This document shows positions 7,558 to 16,479 of a stretch of 64,000 nucleotides of DNA, one piece after another. Source of the stretch: Alcanivoracaceae bacterium (GTDB taxonomy: Bacteria > Pseudomonadota > Gammaproteobacteria > Pseudomonadales > Alcanivoracaceae); contig JAGLCJ010000014.1 of NCBI GenBank assembly GCA_023146255.1, positions 1 to 64,000 of the forward strand, read 5' to 3'. The translations under genes were made by a program, and so were the position numbers. The notes beneath the pieces are model-generated. The model worked only from the letters and a program-made list of their open reading frames with translations, ran no database searches and was not told where the DNA came from. Position 1 is the first letter of the stretch; the number at the start of each line of letters is the position of its first letter.

Positions 7558-8397
7558 TCAGGATTTTTTCGCCAGCGCGCCGATGCGCTGGTCATAACTG
7601 GCGCGTGCACGCGCATCGATTTTTTCCAGCACGCGGCGATCACCGAACACCCGGCGCACGCCACGCAGCAGCCAGTGTGGCGCGGCGCTTTGCAGCGGAT
7701 TCAGGGCCAGCAGGTAACGCGGCAGGGTGACTTCCGGCAACTGGTTTGTGATCGCATCAAATACCGCTTCGGCCACGTCTTCCGGCGTCACCGTCGGCAC
7801 GCCACGGGCGGCGCTGTCGGTGCCGGCGGCCAGCTCGGTGGTGACCTTGGCCGGCATCACTGTGGTAAAGGCCACACCGCTGTCACGATATTCCTCGCGC
7901 AGGGTTTCGGTCAGGCCGACCACGGCAAACTTGGTGGCGCAGTATACGGCGAGACCGGGCACGGCCAGGCGGCCAGCCATGGAAGCCACATTCACCACAT
8001 GGCCGCGGCCGCGCGCGACCATGCCGGGCAGCGCCAGCTTGCAGCCGTGAATCACGCCGCGCAGGTTGATGTCGATCTGGGTGTCGCTGAGCGCATCGCT
8101 TTCATCGAGAAAGGCACCGGCGGGCATGATGCCGGCGTTGTTGATGATCACATCGACCGGGCCAAGGGCCTGTTCGGTGGCGGCAAGCCAGGCGGCAAAG
8201 GAAGCTCGATCGCGAACATCCAGCGCGCCACCGAAGCCAGCCACCGAATCAGCGGCCTGTTTGGCCAGCGCCGCATCGATATCGCCGATGCTGATCCGCG
8301 CCCCTTCGGCGGCCAGCCGTTTGGCGATGGCCAGGCCAATGCCGCGGCCGGCGCCGGTAATGGCAACCACCGCTCCGTCCAGTCTGATTCCGCTCAT
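7558..8397 (-). CDS. Short-chain dehydrogenase/reductase
   Basis: 279 residues from the ATG at 8397, with a GGGGGG site 5 bases upstream. The longer frame to 8460 is an artefact of reading into a REP element. It has the classical SDR motifs TGAGRGIG (14-21, cofactor loop), NNAG (86-89), Ser139 and YCATK with Tyr152/Lys156. Asp39 after the second strand favours NAD(H). The likely role is oxidation of a secondary alcohol to the ketone used by the BVMO encoded 10 bases downstream. It is transcribed divergently from the AraC regulator. Confidence 0.85.
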   Translation of the reverse strand: MSGIRLDGAVVAITGAGRGIGLAIAKRLAAEGARISIGDIDAALAKQAADSVAGFGGALDVRDRASFAAWLAATEQALGPVDVIINNAGIMPAGAFLDESDALSDTQIDINLRGVIHGCKLALPGMVARGRGHVVNVASMAGRLAVPGLAVYCATKFAVVGLTETLREEYRDSGVAFTTVMPAKVTTELAAGTDSAARGVPTVTPEDVAEAVFDAITNQLPEVTLPRYLLALNPLQSAAPHWLLRGVRRVFGDRRVLEKIDARARASYDQRIGALAKKS

Positions 8398-8427
8398 ATT
8401 CACCCCCCTTCCGTATCCGGACCACCT

Positions 8428-8490
8428 GTAGGAGCCGTCGATCGACGGCGATTTTTCCACGCACCGATTCGCGGCCGGGCGGCCGGCTAA
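8428..8490. repeat. REP-like element in the SDR/AraC divergent region
   Basis: A GTAGGAGC head with CCGTCGATCGACGG palindrome and GCGA tail (8428-8452), followed by a degenerate partner around 8468-8487 (GCGGCCGGGCGGCCGG). It lies upstream of both the SDR and the AraC-type gene, where it could affect their promoters. Confidence 0.7.
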
Positions 8491-8594
8491 TGGTGATCAT
8501 GTCAGCGGCCAGTGTAAGTATCTGCCTGCATCTGCGTGATGCGCCGGCGCGCCAAACTGCATATCATTATGGGCCACTTCAAGGCAGGCCCGAG

Positions 8595-9644
8595 ATGAAA
8601 GATCCCTACCGCGCCCGGGAACCGAGTATTTCCATTGCCTATCTGCAGCTGCTGCTGGAGATTCTGGCCGAGCGCGGCCTTGCCGCCGACACGCTGCTGC
8701 AGGGTATCCCGATTGATCCGGCCCTGCTCGATGACAGCCAGGCGCGGATGTCGCCAACCCAGTGGACCCTGCTGGTGATGCGCGCCCAGGCGCTGACCGC
8801 CGACCCGGCGCTGGGTTACGAATACGGCCTGCGCATGCGCCCGACCGTGCATGGCGTGCTCGGCTACGCGGCGATGAGCGCCGCCACCCTGCGCCAGGCC
8901 CAGGAGATTTCCGCCCGCTATGCGCGCCTGCGTCAGGCCGGCTTTACCTTCGAGTTTGTCGAGGACGAACAGTACGGCAGCCTGATCCTGCGCGAGCGCC
9001 AGCCGATTCCGGTGATGCGGCAGTTTTTTGTCGAGAACATTCTGCTCGGCGTGGCACGCGCCACGGCTGTGCTGCTCGGTCGTGATCTTCTGGAGATTCC
9101 CGGCATGGAAATCTGCTTCGACTATGCCGAGCCGGACTACCATCGCCACTGGCGCGATCGCCTGCCGACCACGCGCTTCCAGCAACCGGTGAATATGGTG
9201 CGCCTGCCACTGCACTATCTGTCGCAACGACCGGTCATGGCCGACCCGCTCGCTTCCCGTGGCGCGATCGAACTGTGCGAACGGGAGCTGGCACTGGCGG
9301 CGGATCAGGAAGCCGATATCACCCAACGGGTACGCGCCGAACTGGTGCTTGCCGGTAATGGTTACCCCGATCTGGAGCAGGTGGCGAACAGATTGTGCGT
9401 GTCCACGCGCACGCTGAAGCGCAAACTGCAACGCCATGGCACCTCGTTTCTGTTGATTCTGGAAGAGTGCCGGCGTCGCGATGCGCAAAAACTGCTCGAA
9501 CACAGCGGGCTTTCTGTTCAGGCGGTGGCAGCAAGGCTCGGTTATCAGAACCCGGCGAACTTTTCCCGCGCTTTCAGCAAGTGGACTGGCGAGTCACCGA
9601 CATCATTTCGCCAGCGCCTTCGCAATGTCATAAAAACAGTGTAA
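8595..9644 (+). CDS. AraC-family transcriptional regulator (arabinose-binding-like N-terminus)
   Basis: 349 residues from the ATG at 8595; upstream in-frame codons at 8490 lack a ribosome site. The N-terminal ~190 residues (Q-L-L-L-E-I-L-A-E-R-G opening, MSPTQW, EYGLRMRPTVHGVLGYA) match the AraC_binding_2/PF12625 ligand domain found in OruR/ArgR-like regulators. The C-terminal ~100 residues hold two helix-turn-helices (EQVANRLCVSTRTLKRKL and VQAVAARLGYQNPANFSRAF). It is divergent from the SDR-BVMO operon and is the obvious candidate for its ligand-dependent activator. Confidence 0.88.
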   Translation: MKDPYRAREPSISIAYLQLLLEILAERGLAADTLLQGIPIDPALLDDSQARMSPTQWTLLVMRAQALTADPALGYEYGLRMRPTVHGVLGYAAMSAATLRQAQEISARYARLRQAGFTFEFVEDEQYGSLILRERQPIPVMRQFFVENILLGVARATAVLLGRDLLEIPGMEICFDYAEPDYHRHWRDRLPTTRFQQPVNMVRLPLHYLSQRPVMADPLASRGAIELCERELALAADQEADITQRVRAELVLAGNGYPDLEQVANRLCVSTRTLKRKLQRHGTSFLLILEECRRRDAQKLLEHSGLSVQAVAARLGYQNPANFSRAFSKWTGESPTSFRQRLRNVIKTV

Positions 9645-9719
9645 AACTGGCACGGAACCTGCTGTCATTCACGCGCTTCTGCTTCATCATCCGCAGCCGC
9701 GCACAATGAGGTTAGTATC

Positions 9720-10070
9720 ATGTCCGCCAATACCGATTCCTTGCTCCCCACTCTTGTTCGTTTGCACGATTTCTGTGCCAGTGTCGCGGATGAGCTGGTG
9801 CAGGACTACACCGGCGAAGCCAAGGATGATCTTCGCGCCGCAGCCCGCTACGTCGACAGCACTGCATTGCCCGAGCGGATCAAGCAGCACGTCCTCAAGG
9901 AACTGGATGCCGCCCGCAGCGAAATTTTCGGCGCCTCACGCAATGTCCCCGGCTGCGGCACGATCATTTCCAGATTGCGCCGGCAGATTGCCAACGAAAT
10001 CGCCGTGCACCTGCAACAACCCCTGCCTTATAACGAAGACTATTACCCGCCGCTTGATCTGACGGTATAG
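9720..10070 (+). CDS. Conserved-looking soluble protein of unknown function
   Basis: A 116-residue, mostly helical acidic protein with no signal peptide or membrane segment. It opens with about 12 polar residues, contains a mid-section rich in Ala/Arg/Leu helices and ends with PYNEDYYPPLDLTV, a proline- and tyrosine-rich tail. GAGG lies 9 bases before the ATG. It stands alone between the AraC gene and a TPR protein. I do not recognise the family. Confidence 0.5.
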   Translation: MSANTDSLLPTLVRLHDFCASVADELVQDYTGEAKDDLRAAARYVDSTALPERIKQHVLKELDAARSEIFGASRNVPGCGTIISRLRRQIANEIAVHLQQPLPYNEDYYPPLDLTV

Positions 10071-10274
10071 CCAGCCCATCCGGCGCACGGATGGTTAACC
10101 ATGTCGTTTACTGATATGGGTGCCATGCTTGGGGTCGGCTCGCAGATCACTTTCAATCCCTGATTCGTGATCTGCTTCGCATTAGCCGAGTAGCGTCCCG
10201 GGAAATATCTTCCAGCAGTGCCTGCAACCCTTCCGCAGTGCTATAAAGCCAAATCTGATCAAAAGGAATTCATC

Positions 10275-11237
10275 ATGAAAAAGCGGCTTGTGCTTCTTGC
10301 TTTGGCCCTTCTGCATCCGTTGGTAGCGTTTTCCTCAGAAGTCGAGAGTGCTTATCAGAGAAAGAGTGCGCATCTGTATTCTGAGTATCTGAAGGCCAAG
10401 GAACTGTTGGCAAGCTCCAGCTACCACAACGAAAAAACGGATCGCGCAGTGGTAATCCTGAATGGCATTCTGGCCATGTCGCCGGGCTTCGCCCCTGCAT
10501 ACTACGAAAAGGGCCGGGCAGAACTCATTAATGGTCACATTACTGGCGGGGAACATGAGCTCGGAAGCCTGGAAAGATCAGTGGAGAACCTTCAGGCAGC
10601 CGTCACTCTGGAACCCGAGTTCGCTGAAGCATTTGTACTCCTTGGCCATGTCTATACAAAAATGCATCGATACGAAGAAGCAAACAAGGCACTTTCCGAG
10701 GCTGCGAGAATCGGGACTTCAGATCCATGGCTTGATCTGAACCGGGCCGCACTATCGAGGGAAACCAGAGACTATGCGGAATCGCTCCGGCGGTATCGCG
10801 AAGTGGCGAGACGCTACTCCGGGGAACACAAGGAGGCTGCACTTTCCGGCATAACCAGGACTTTTCGTGAGATTGGAGATGACAAGCGCATTCGCGCAAG
10901 CTACGAGGCCGAGATCGCAAATAGTCCCGGCAGCGCCTGGGCGAAAGGAAACTACGCTCATTACCTGTTGCTTGGCAGTGGCGATATTGATGGAGCCATT
11001 TTATGGGCAAGAAAGGCACTTGAAGTCAGCGACTATGGAGCGGCAAGATTGACTCTTGCATCTGCGCTTTACACCAAATGGGCATATCTCAAGGCTGCCG
11101 GAGAGTCTGATATTGAAGCGCAGCGCCTGTTCAAGGAAGCTGAAAGCATCGGTGTTGATAGTCGAAGAGTTATGGAGCTGATGGGCAAGTATCCTCACAC
11201 CCGAATTGCCCGTGAATATTTACGCACTATTAAATAG
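10275..11237 (+). CDS. Exported TPR-repeat protein
   Basis: 320 residues from the ATG at 10275 (AAAGGA 8 bases upstream; the frame opens earlier at 10218 without a signal). A Sec signal peptide MKKRLVLLALALLHPLVAFSS is clear. The mature part consists of helical pairs with TPR spacing, for example PGFAPAYYEKGRAEL, PEFAEAFVLLGHVYTKMHRYEEA and SAWAKGNYAHYLL. Such proteins are usually scaffolds in periplasmic complexes. No neighbour points to a partner. It uses codons ending in A/T more than the surrounding genes. Confidence 0.75.
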   Translation: MKKRLVLLALALLHPLVAFSSEVESAYQRKSAHLYSEYLKAKELLASSSYHNEKTDRAVVILNGILAMSPGFAPAYYEKGRAELINGHITGGEHELGSLERSVENLQAAVTLEPEFAEAFVLLGHVYTKMHRYEEANKALSEAARIGTSDPWLDLNRAALSRETRDYAESLRRYREVARRYSGEHKEAALSGITRTFREIGDDKRIRASYEAEIANSPGSAWAKGNYAHYLLLGSGDIDGAILWARKALEVSDYGAARLTLASALYTKWAYLKAAGESDIEAQRLFKEAESIGVDSRRVMELMGKYPHTRIAREYLRTIK

Positions 11238-11307
11238 AAGAACCTGGATGCTCAGGAACCTCTGTACAGGACCATTGTCCGAAAGCCACCTTTTCCCGGA
11301 GAGTCCC

Positions 11308-11769
11308 ATGCGTGCCGTTGCCACCCTGCTCATGATTGTTGCCTCACTGGTCACCCTGCCCGCTCGCGCCGCAGAGTTTGGTCTGGGCATGGACCTGATC
11401 CGCACCGTCGACCAGAACCAGGATGACGGCATGGAAAACCTCTGGTTCCAGTTCGCCACCAGTGGCAATGGCGCCGTGCTGCTTGGCTATGCCAAGGGCG
11501 AGGAGCTGGTGGTGCTGGATGTCGGCTACAAGCACTATATGGGTGGTCGCCTGAACAGCGTGTTCTTTCAGGCCGGCGCCGGTTACTACGATAACGATGT
11601 CGAGGACGATCTGGGCTTCGTTGGCGCCATCGGTTACGAACGCAAGCTGGCCAAGCACTTTACCCTCGGTGGCTCGGCCAAACTGATTGCCGGGGTGGAT
11701 GAGACCCTGCTCGGCACGGTGGAAACACCGGTGTTCCAACCCACCATTAGCGTGGCCGTCGTATTCTGA
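11308..11769 (+). CDS. Small predicted outer-membrane beta-barrel protein
   Basis: 153 residues from the ATG at 11308, with GGAGAG upstream; in-frame codons back to 11206 overlap the TPR gene and are unlikely. It has a signal peptide ending near ARAAE. The mature part shows alternating beta strands (VLLGYAKGEELVVLDVGYKHY, FVGAIGYERKLAKHFTLGGS) and ends with VAVVF. A terminal Phe is the classic Bam recognition signal. It is acidic in the loops (NQDDG, DNDVEDD). It resembles small porin-like proteins; function unknown. Confidence 0.65.
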   Translation: MRAVATLLMIVASLVTLPARAAEFGLGMDLIRTVDQNQDDGMENLWFQFATSGNGAVLLGYAKGEELVVLDVGYKHYMGGRLNSVFFQAGAGYYDNDVEDDLGFVGAIGYERKLAKHFTLGGSAKLIAGVDETLLGTVETPVFQPTISVAVVF

Positions 11770-11777
11770 TCAAAAAA

Positions 11778-11807
11778 ATGGCGCCGCTCGGCGCCATCTT
11801 CTTTTTC
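11778..11807. terminator. Bidirectional terminator between barrel protein and thiolase
   Basis: ATGGCGCC-gctc-GGCGCCAT is a perfect 8-bp stem with a 4-base loop, followed by CTTCTTTTTC on the plus strand and by an A-run (T-run on the minus strand) on the other side. It serves the two convergent genes, whose ends are only 46 bases apart. Confidence 0.9.
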
Positions 11808-11815
11808 GCAACAAC

Positions 11816-12979
11816 TCAGATGATTTCGAAAATCGTTGCGTTGGCAGTGCCCAGCCCTTCACAGATTGCCAGCAGGCCGTAACGGCCACCGCGACGACGC
11901 ACTTCGTAAATCAGCGTGCCGGCCAGCTTGCTGCCGGTGGCGCCAAGTGGATGGCCCAGCGCCTGAGCGCCACCATTGACGTTCAGTTTGGCCAGATCGG
12001 CACCGACCGCTTTTGCCCAGGCCAGCGGCACGGAACCGAACGCTTCGTTGACTTCATACAGATCCATGTCCTCGATTTTCAGACCGGATTTTTCCAGCAC
12101 TTTCTGCGTTGCCGGGATCGGGCCTTCCAGCACCATGGTCGGGTCGGAACCGACCACCGCCATGGTGTGAATGCGAGCAATCGGCTTCAAACCGTATTTC
12201 TTGACCGCTTCGGCGCTGGCTACCAGCACGGCGGAGGCGCCGTCACAGATCTGGCTGGCGAAGGCGGCGGAAATCACACCACCTTCCTGCAACGGTGCCA
12301 GATTCAGCATGGCATCGTGATCCGGCTCCCAGCGAATACCTTCATCGGTATCGTGAACCACTTTCTGACCTTCGATCTCGACTTCGATCGGGACGATTTC
12401 CTGCTTGAACTTGCCGGCCTTGGTCGCTGCGGCGCCATTGACGTGGCTGTCGTAGGCAAACTTGGCCAGCTCTTCGCGGGTGACGCCGTATTTGGCCGCC
12501 ATTTTTTCCGCGCCACTGAACTGGCTGAAGGTTTCGCCCGGGTAACGCTTGCTGATGACACCATCAAACGGCGTGCCCAGATCCATGGCCTTGGACATCG
12601 GCGAGCCGATCGGCACCTGACTCATCACTTCCACGCCACCGGCAATGACCAGATCCTGGGTGCCGGACAGCACTGCCTGGGCGGCAAAATGAATGGCCTG
12701 CTGCGATGAGCCGCACTGGCGGTCGATTGATACACCCGGCACGGATTCCGGCAGCTTCGAGCTGAGAATGCTGGTGCGGGCAACGTTGAAGGTCTGCGGA
12801 CCGATCTGGCTGACGCAGCCAAAGATCACATCGTCCACTGCGGCCGGATCAACGCCGCTGCGATCGAGCAGGGCATCAATGACGATGCCACCGAGATCGG
12901 CGGGATGCTTGCGGCTCAGACGGCCGTTGCGACGGCCTCCGGCGGTACGGACGGCATCAACAATGTAGGCTTCGGCCAT
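11816..12979 (-). CDS. Thiolase-family acetyl-CoA acyltransferase
   Basis: 387 residues from the ATG at 12979 (AAGGAG 7 bases upstream). The nucleophile Cys89 sits in DRQCGSSQQA. The C-terminal half has NVNGGAQALGHPLGATG, with the catalytic histidine of GHP, and the second active-site cysteine in ICEGLGTANA. The usual CxGGG end is CEGLG here, a form seen in many degradative thiolases. The enzyme cleaves 3-ketoacyl-CoA to acetyl-CoA, or the reverse; fatty acid, steroid or cyclic ketone degradation are all possible. There is no fadB partner next to it. Confidence 0.88.
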   Translation of the reverse strand: MAEAYIVDAVRTAGGRRNGRLSRKHPADLGGIVIDALLDRSGVDPAAVDDVIFGCVSQIGPQTFNVARTSILSSKLPESVPGVSIDRQCGSSQQAIHFAAQAVLSGTQDLVIAGGVEVMSQVPIGSPMSKAMDLGTPFDGVISKRYPGETFSQFSGAEKMAAKYGVTREELAKFAYDSHVNGAAATKAGKFKQEIVPIEVEIEGQKVVHDTDEGIRWEPDHDAMLNLAPLQEGGVISAAFASQICDGASAVLVASAEAVKKYGLKPIARIHTMAVVGSDPTMVLEGPIPATQKVLEKSGLKIEDMDLYEVNEAFGSVPLAWAKAVGADLAKLNVNGGAQALGHPLGATGSKLAGTLIYEVRRRGGRYGLLAICEGLGTANATIFEII

Positions 12980-13150
12980 GGTCGGTCTCCTTCTGATTGA
13001 TCGGAGCGGCATGCCGCACTGGCATGAAAACCGCGAATCGAGAGGCTACTCCCGGCGGGGACCGGGCAACAATGACAACATCGCACCCGCGGCAGTGACA
13101 TCCGGTCACGCCGGCTTGGCTATACTGCGGCATGATAAGCCCACAACGCT

Positions 13151-13213
13151 GTAGGAGCGGTCGACCGACCGCGATTTGTTCCGCGAGCTTCGCGGCCGGT
13201 CGGCCGCTCCTAC
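13151..13213. repeat. REP-like inverted pair
   Basis: Head-to-head units: GTAGGAGCGGTCGACCGACC with GCGA tail, then from about 13189 an inverted unit CGCGGCCGGTCGGCCG ending CTCCTAC. It lies 30 bases upstream of the quinone oxidoreductase start, within the probable leader of that gene. Confidence 0.8.
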
Positions 13214-13242
13214 GAACTGCAACGAATGTCAGGGGAGCGAAT

Positions 13243-14220
13243 ATGCGAGCATTACAGGTCGAGGCGTTCGGCGATCCGTCGGCGCTGAAGGTTTCCGAGA
13301 TTGCCGCCCGGGCGCCGAACCAGGGCGAGGTGCAGGTCCGCGTGGCCGGTGTTGGCGTCGGCTATTTTGATGGCCTGCTGATCAAGGGTGAATACCAGAT
13401 CAAACCGCCGCTGCCGTTTGTTCCGGGCAGTTCGTTCTCCGGCACGGTGGAAGCGGTTGGCGACGGCGTGTCACATCTGAAGCCCGGCGATGCAGTGGCC
13501 GGGTTTGCCTTTATGGGCGCCATGGCCGAGCTGCTGACCCTGCCGGCCATGTCCTGCTTTCCGCTGCCGGCGCAACTGGAACTGGAAGATGCAGCGAACT
13601 TCTTCATTGCCTACGCCACCGGGCTGTACGGCCTGCGCGAGATCGGCCACCTGAAGGAAGGTGAAACCCTGCTGGTGCTGGGCGCTTCCGGCACCACCGG
13701 CAGCACCGCGATTGAAATTGCCAAGGCCATGGGCGCGCGGGTGATCGCCTGCGCCGGCACGGAAGAAAAACGCCAGCGTTGTCTCGACGCCGGCGCCGAT
13801 GCGGTGGTCGATTACACCGATCCGGAATGGCGCAAGGCGGCCAAGGCCGCCGCCGGCAGCAAGGGGATTGATGTGGTTTACGATCCGATTGGCGGCGCCA
13901 CCGCCGAGCCGGCCCTGCGCATGCTCAATCCGGGCGGCCGCTTTCTGGTGGTCGGCTTTGTCACCGGCATCGCCACCATTCCGCTGAACCTGCCGCTGCT
14001 GAAACAGTGCAGCATTCACGGCGTCAACTGGGGCGGCGCGGTGATGACTAACCCGACCATTGTGCCGCCGGTGATCAGCACGCTGGTGGAGTGGACCCTG
14101 TCCGGCAAGCTCAAGCCACAGGCCGATCAGCGTTATCCGCTGGAGCGCTCCGGTGAAGCCTTTGCCGCCCTGTTCGAACGCCGCTCCATTGGCAAGATCG
14201 TGATCTGCCCGCAGCAATGA
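13243..14220 (+). CDS. NADPH:quinone oxidoreductase-like MDR protein
   Basis: 325 residues from the ATG at 13243 (AGGGGAG 6 bases upstream). It is a zinc-free medium-chain dehydrogenase. The N-terminal GroES-like part contains PPLPFVPGSSFSGTVEAVG, and the Rossmann part contains LVLGASGTTGSTAIEIAKAMGARVIA and VVYDPIGGATAEPALRML. No zinc-binding cysteine cluster is present. The family reduces quinones or enones with NADPH, or acts as an enoyl reductase. Its stop overlaps the next start by ATGA, so it is coupled to the GIY-YIG gene. Confidence 0.85.
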   Translation: MRALQVEAFGDPSALKVSEIAARAPNQGEVQVRVAGVGVGYFDGLLIKGEYQIKPPLPFVPGSSFSGTVEAVGDGVSHLKPGDAVAGFAFMGAMAELLTLPAMSCFPLPAQLELEDAANFFIAYATGLYGLREIGHLKEGETLLVLGASGTTGSTAIEIAKAMGARVIACAGTEEKRQRCLDAGADAVVDYTDPEWRKAAKAAAGSKGIDVVYDPIGGATAEPALRMLNPGGRFLVVGFVTGIATIPLNLPLLKQCSIHGVNWGGAVMTNPTIVPPVISTLVEWTLSGKLKPQADQRYPLERSGEAFAALFERRSIGKIVICPQQ

Positions 14221-14519
14221 CAGCAACGGAAAGTACCTGGTGGCTGTACCTGCTCGATTGCGACGGCCGCCTGTACACCGGCATCAGTACCGACCCGGAG
14301 CGTCGCTATCAGGAGCATCTGAGCGGCGGCGCCAAGGGTGCCCGCTTTACCCGCTCGGCGACACGGATTGCCCTGCTCTGGCATCTGCCGATTGGTGATC
14401 GCAGTCTGGCGCTGCGCGCCGAGCATCGACTGAAACGCCTGCCAAGGGCGCACAAGCTGGCACTGGTTGCCCGCAAGCCGGACACTGACGCACTGCTGCA
14501 GGAACTGGCGCTAGTCTGA
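14217..14519 (+). CDS. GIY-YIG domain protein (UPF0213/YhbQ-like)
   Basis: A 100-residue single-domain protein. The GIY-YIG core appears as WWLYLLDCDGRLYTGIS near residues 8-24 (LYLL...LYTGIS replacing GIY...YIG), then ERRYQEH, ARFTR and a C-terminal AEHRLKRL helix. Members of this family have weak nuclease activity on DNA. The ATG overlaps the preceding stop (ATGA). Confidence 0.88.
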   Translation: MTATESTWWLYLLDCDGRLYTGISTDPERRYQEHLSGGAKGARFTRSATRIALLWHLPIGDRSLALRAEHRLKRLPRAHKLALVARKPDTDALLQELALV

Positions 14520-14585
14520 GCTGGATCAGGACGGCGTCATCTGTCTGCGGTAAGCTGGATCGCAATTCGGTTTGCGGAGTCGGTA

Positions 14586-15923
14586 ATGTCCAGTTCGCTT
14601 GATGATTTTCTGGTACAGCTACGCCAGCGCGATCCCGAGCAGGCCATGTTCCATCAGGCCGCCGAGGAAGTACTGCGCTCACTCTGGCCGTTTATCGAAC
14701 GCACCCCGAAATACCAGCAACCCGGTTTGCTGGAGCGGCTGATCGAACCGGAACGCGCCATCCTGTTCCGGGTGCCGTGGCAGGACGATCAGGGCCTCGT
14801 GCATGTGAATCGTGGCTACCGGGTGCAGATGAACAGTGCCATCGGCCCGTACAAGGGCGGCATCCGTTTTCATCCGGCGGTCAATCTCGACACGCTGAAA
14901 TTCCTCGCCTTTGAACAGACCTTCAAAAATTCGCTGACATCGCTGCCGATGGGCGGCGGCAAGGGCGGCGCAGATTTCGACCCGAAGAACAAAAGCGATG
15001 ATGAAGTGATGCGCTTTTGTCAGGCCTTCATGCTTGAGCTGCATCGTCATATTGGCGCCAATCTGGATGTACCCGCCGGTGATATCGGCGTCGGCCTGCG
15101 CGAAGTCGGCTTTATGTTCGGCATGCACAAAAAGCTGATCAACCAGTTCACCGGCAGCTTTACCGGAAAATCCCCGTCCTTTGGCGGCAGCCTGTTGCGG
15201 CCGGAGGCCACCGGCTACGGCCTGCTGTATTTTGTTGAGGAAATGCTGAAAACCCGTAGCGAAGATATCGAGGGCAAGCGGGTGGCCATTTCCGGCTCCG
15301 GCAATGTCGCCCAGTCCGCAGCAAGAAAAACACTGGAACTGGGCGGCAAGGTCATCAGCCTGTCCGACACACTCGGCACATTACATTTCCCGGAAGGGAT
15401 GAAGATCGAGCAGTGGTATTTTCTTTGCCACGTCAAAAATGAACTACGCGGCCGGCTGGCCGATGTGGCCGCAGAGTTTGACCTGCCCTATCAGGGCGGC
15501 GTGAACCCGTGGGGCCTGCCCTGCGATGTTGCCCTGCCCTGTGCAACGCAGAATGAACTGCATGCGGAAGATGCGAAGAAGTTGATCGAGAACGGCTGCA
15601 CCTGCGTGGCCGAAGGCGCGAATATGCCGTCCACGCTTCCCGCCATTGAAGTGTTCCGCGAAGCCGGCATTCTGTTCGGCCCTGCCAAGGCCGCAAACGC
15701 CGGCGGCGTCTCCGTGAGCGGCCTGGAAATGAGCCAGAACAGCCTGCGTCTGAGCTGGAGCGAAGGCGAAGTGGACGAACGCCTGCACAAGATCATGCAG
15801 CGCATTCACCACAGCTGCATTGAATACGGGACTCAGGCTGGCGAGACCGATTACGTCAACGGTGCCAACATCGCCGGCTTTGTCCGGGTGGCGGATGCCA
15901 TGCTCGCACAGGGACTGATCTAG
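14586..15923 (+). CDS. gdhA: NADP-specific glutamate dehydrogenase
   Basis: 445 residues, the usual length of the hexameric NADP enzyme. It has NRGYRVQMNSAIGPYKGGIRF, then LPMGGGKGGADFDPK with the catalytic lysine, and a Rossmann domain opening with VAISGSGNVAQ. It catalyses reductive amination of 2-oxoglutarate to glutamate for ammonium assimilation. Transcribed alone; a 66-base gap precedes it. Confidence 0.97.
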   Translation: MSSSLDDFLVQLRQRDPEQAMFHQAAEEVLRSLWPFIERTPKYQQPGLLERLIEPERAILFRVPWQDDQGLVHVNRGYRVQMNSAIGPYKGGIRFHPAVNLDTLKFLAFEQTFKNSLTSLPMGGGKGGADFDPKNKSDDEVMRFCQAFMLELHRHIGANLDVPAGDIGVGLREVGFMFGMHKKLINQFTGSFTGKSPSFGGSLLRPEATGYGLLYFVEEMLKTRSEDIEGKRVAISGSGNVAQSAARKTLELGGKVISLSDTLGTLHFPEGMKIEQWYFLCHVKNELRGRLADVAAEFDLPYQGGVNPWGLPCDVALPCATQNELHAEDAKKLIENGCTCVAEGANMPSTLPAIEVFREAGILFGPAKAANAGGVSVSGLEMSQNSLRLSWSEGEVDERLHKIMQRIHHSCIEYGTQAGETDYVNGANIAGFVRVADAMLAQGLI

Positions 15924-15924
15924 A

Positions 15925-15950
15925 AAATCACTGTGATATCACCATGATTT
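15925..15950. promoter_or_regulatory. Nested palindrome downstream of gdhA
   Basis: AAATCA-ct-GTGATATCAC-ca-TGATTT is a 26-base near-palindrome starting 2 bases after the gdhA stop. GGTTTTT follows 8 bases later, so it could be a weak terminator. The perfect GTGATATCAC centre could instead be a protein binding site. Confidence 0.35.
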
Positions 15951-16102
15951 CCATTCAGGTTTTTAAGTCGCTACCGCCATGAAAGGTGATGCAGTTAGCA
16001 GAACGCATTCTTTTACCTGTGACATCCCTGCACCAATACTGAACTTGCCGATTCATCAGGCAGCGCTGCATCAAACCATGACCGCGCTGCGGGAGTGGCA
16101 AG

Positions 16103-16474
16103 ATGCAGAATCCGGAAGCAAATCCATTCATCGTCTTTCTGGCCACGGCGTTACTGCTTGCAGGAATTCCGGTACGGGCAGATTCGCCGGCAGCTCAGGC
16201 GCAGGCCAGGGTGTCAGTCGGCCTTACCATTGCCCATCCGGTACAGATGCAGGTACAGGCCGATGCAATCTGCCTGTACAACTATGCGGAGCGCACTTTT
16301 TCCATTCGACAGACGCAGGGAACCCGAGCATTTGATCACAACGATTCGATTCCTGCCCGCTACCACACAATGAATAGCGATCAATGTAAAAACGGCCAGA
16401 CTCTGCAGCTGGATGCCGAGCCTGGCGGTGGTCAAGAGCACGCGTTACTGCATGTGCTGATCGAACCGGATTGA
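16103..16474 (+). CDS. Putative periplasmic protein of unknown function
   Basis: 123 residues with a signal peptide (hydrophobic FIVFLATALLLAGIPVRA, cleavage near ADS). The mature part is about 95 residues with two cysteines (in DAICLYNYAER and SDQCKNGQ) that may pair as a disulfide. GGGAG lies 7 bases upstream of the ATG. It converges with parC, the two stops being 5 bases apart. No family is recognised. Confidence 0.6.
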   Translation: MQNPEANPFIVFLATALLLAGIPVRADSPAAQAQARVSVGLTIAHPVQMQVQADAICLYNYAERTFSIRQTQGTRAFDHNDSIPARYHTMNSDQCKNGQTLQLDAEPGGGQEHALLHVLIEPD

Positions 16475-16479
16475 TTCGT

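Noticed and set aside
6504..7730. A 408-codon plus-strand frame over the BVMO gene
   Set aside because: The minus-strand BVMO and SDR carry all expected motifs; the antisense product resembles no family.
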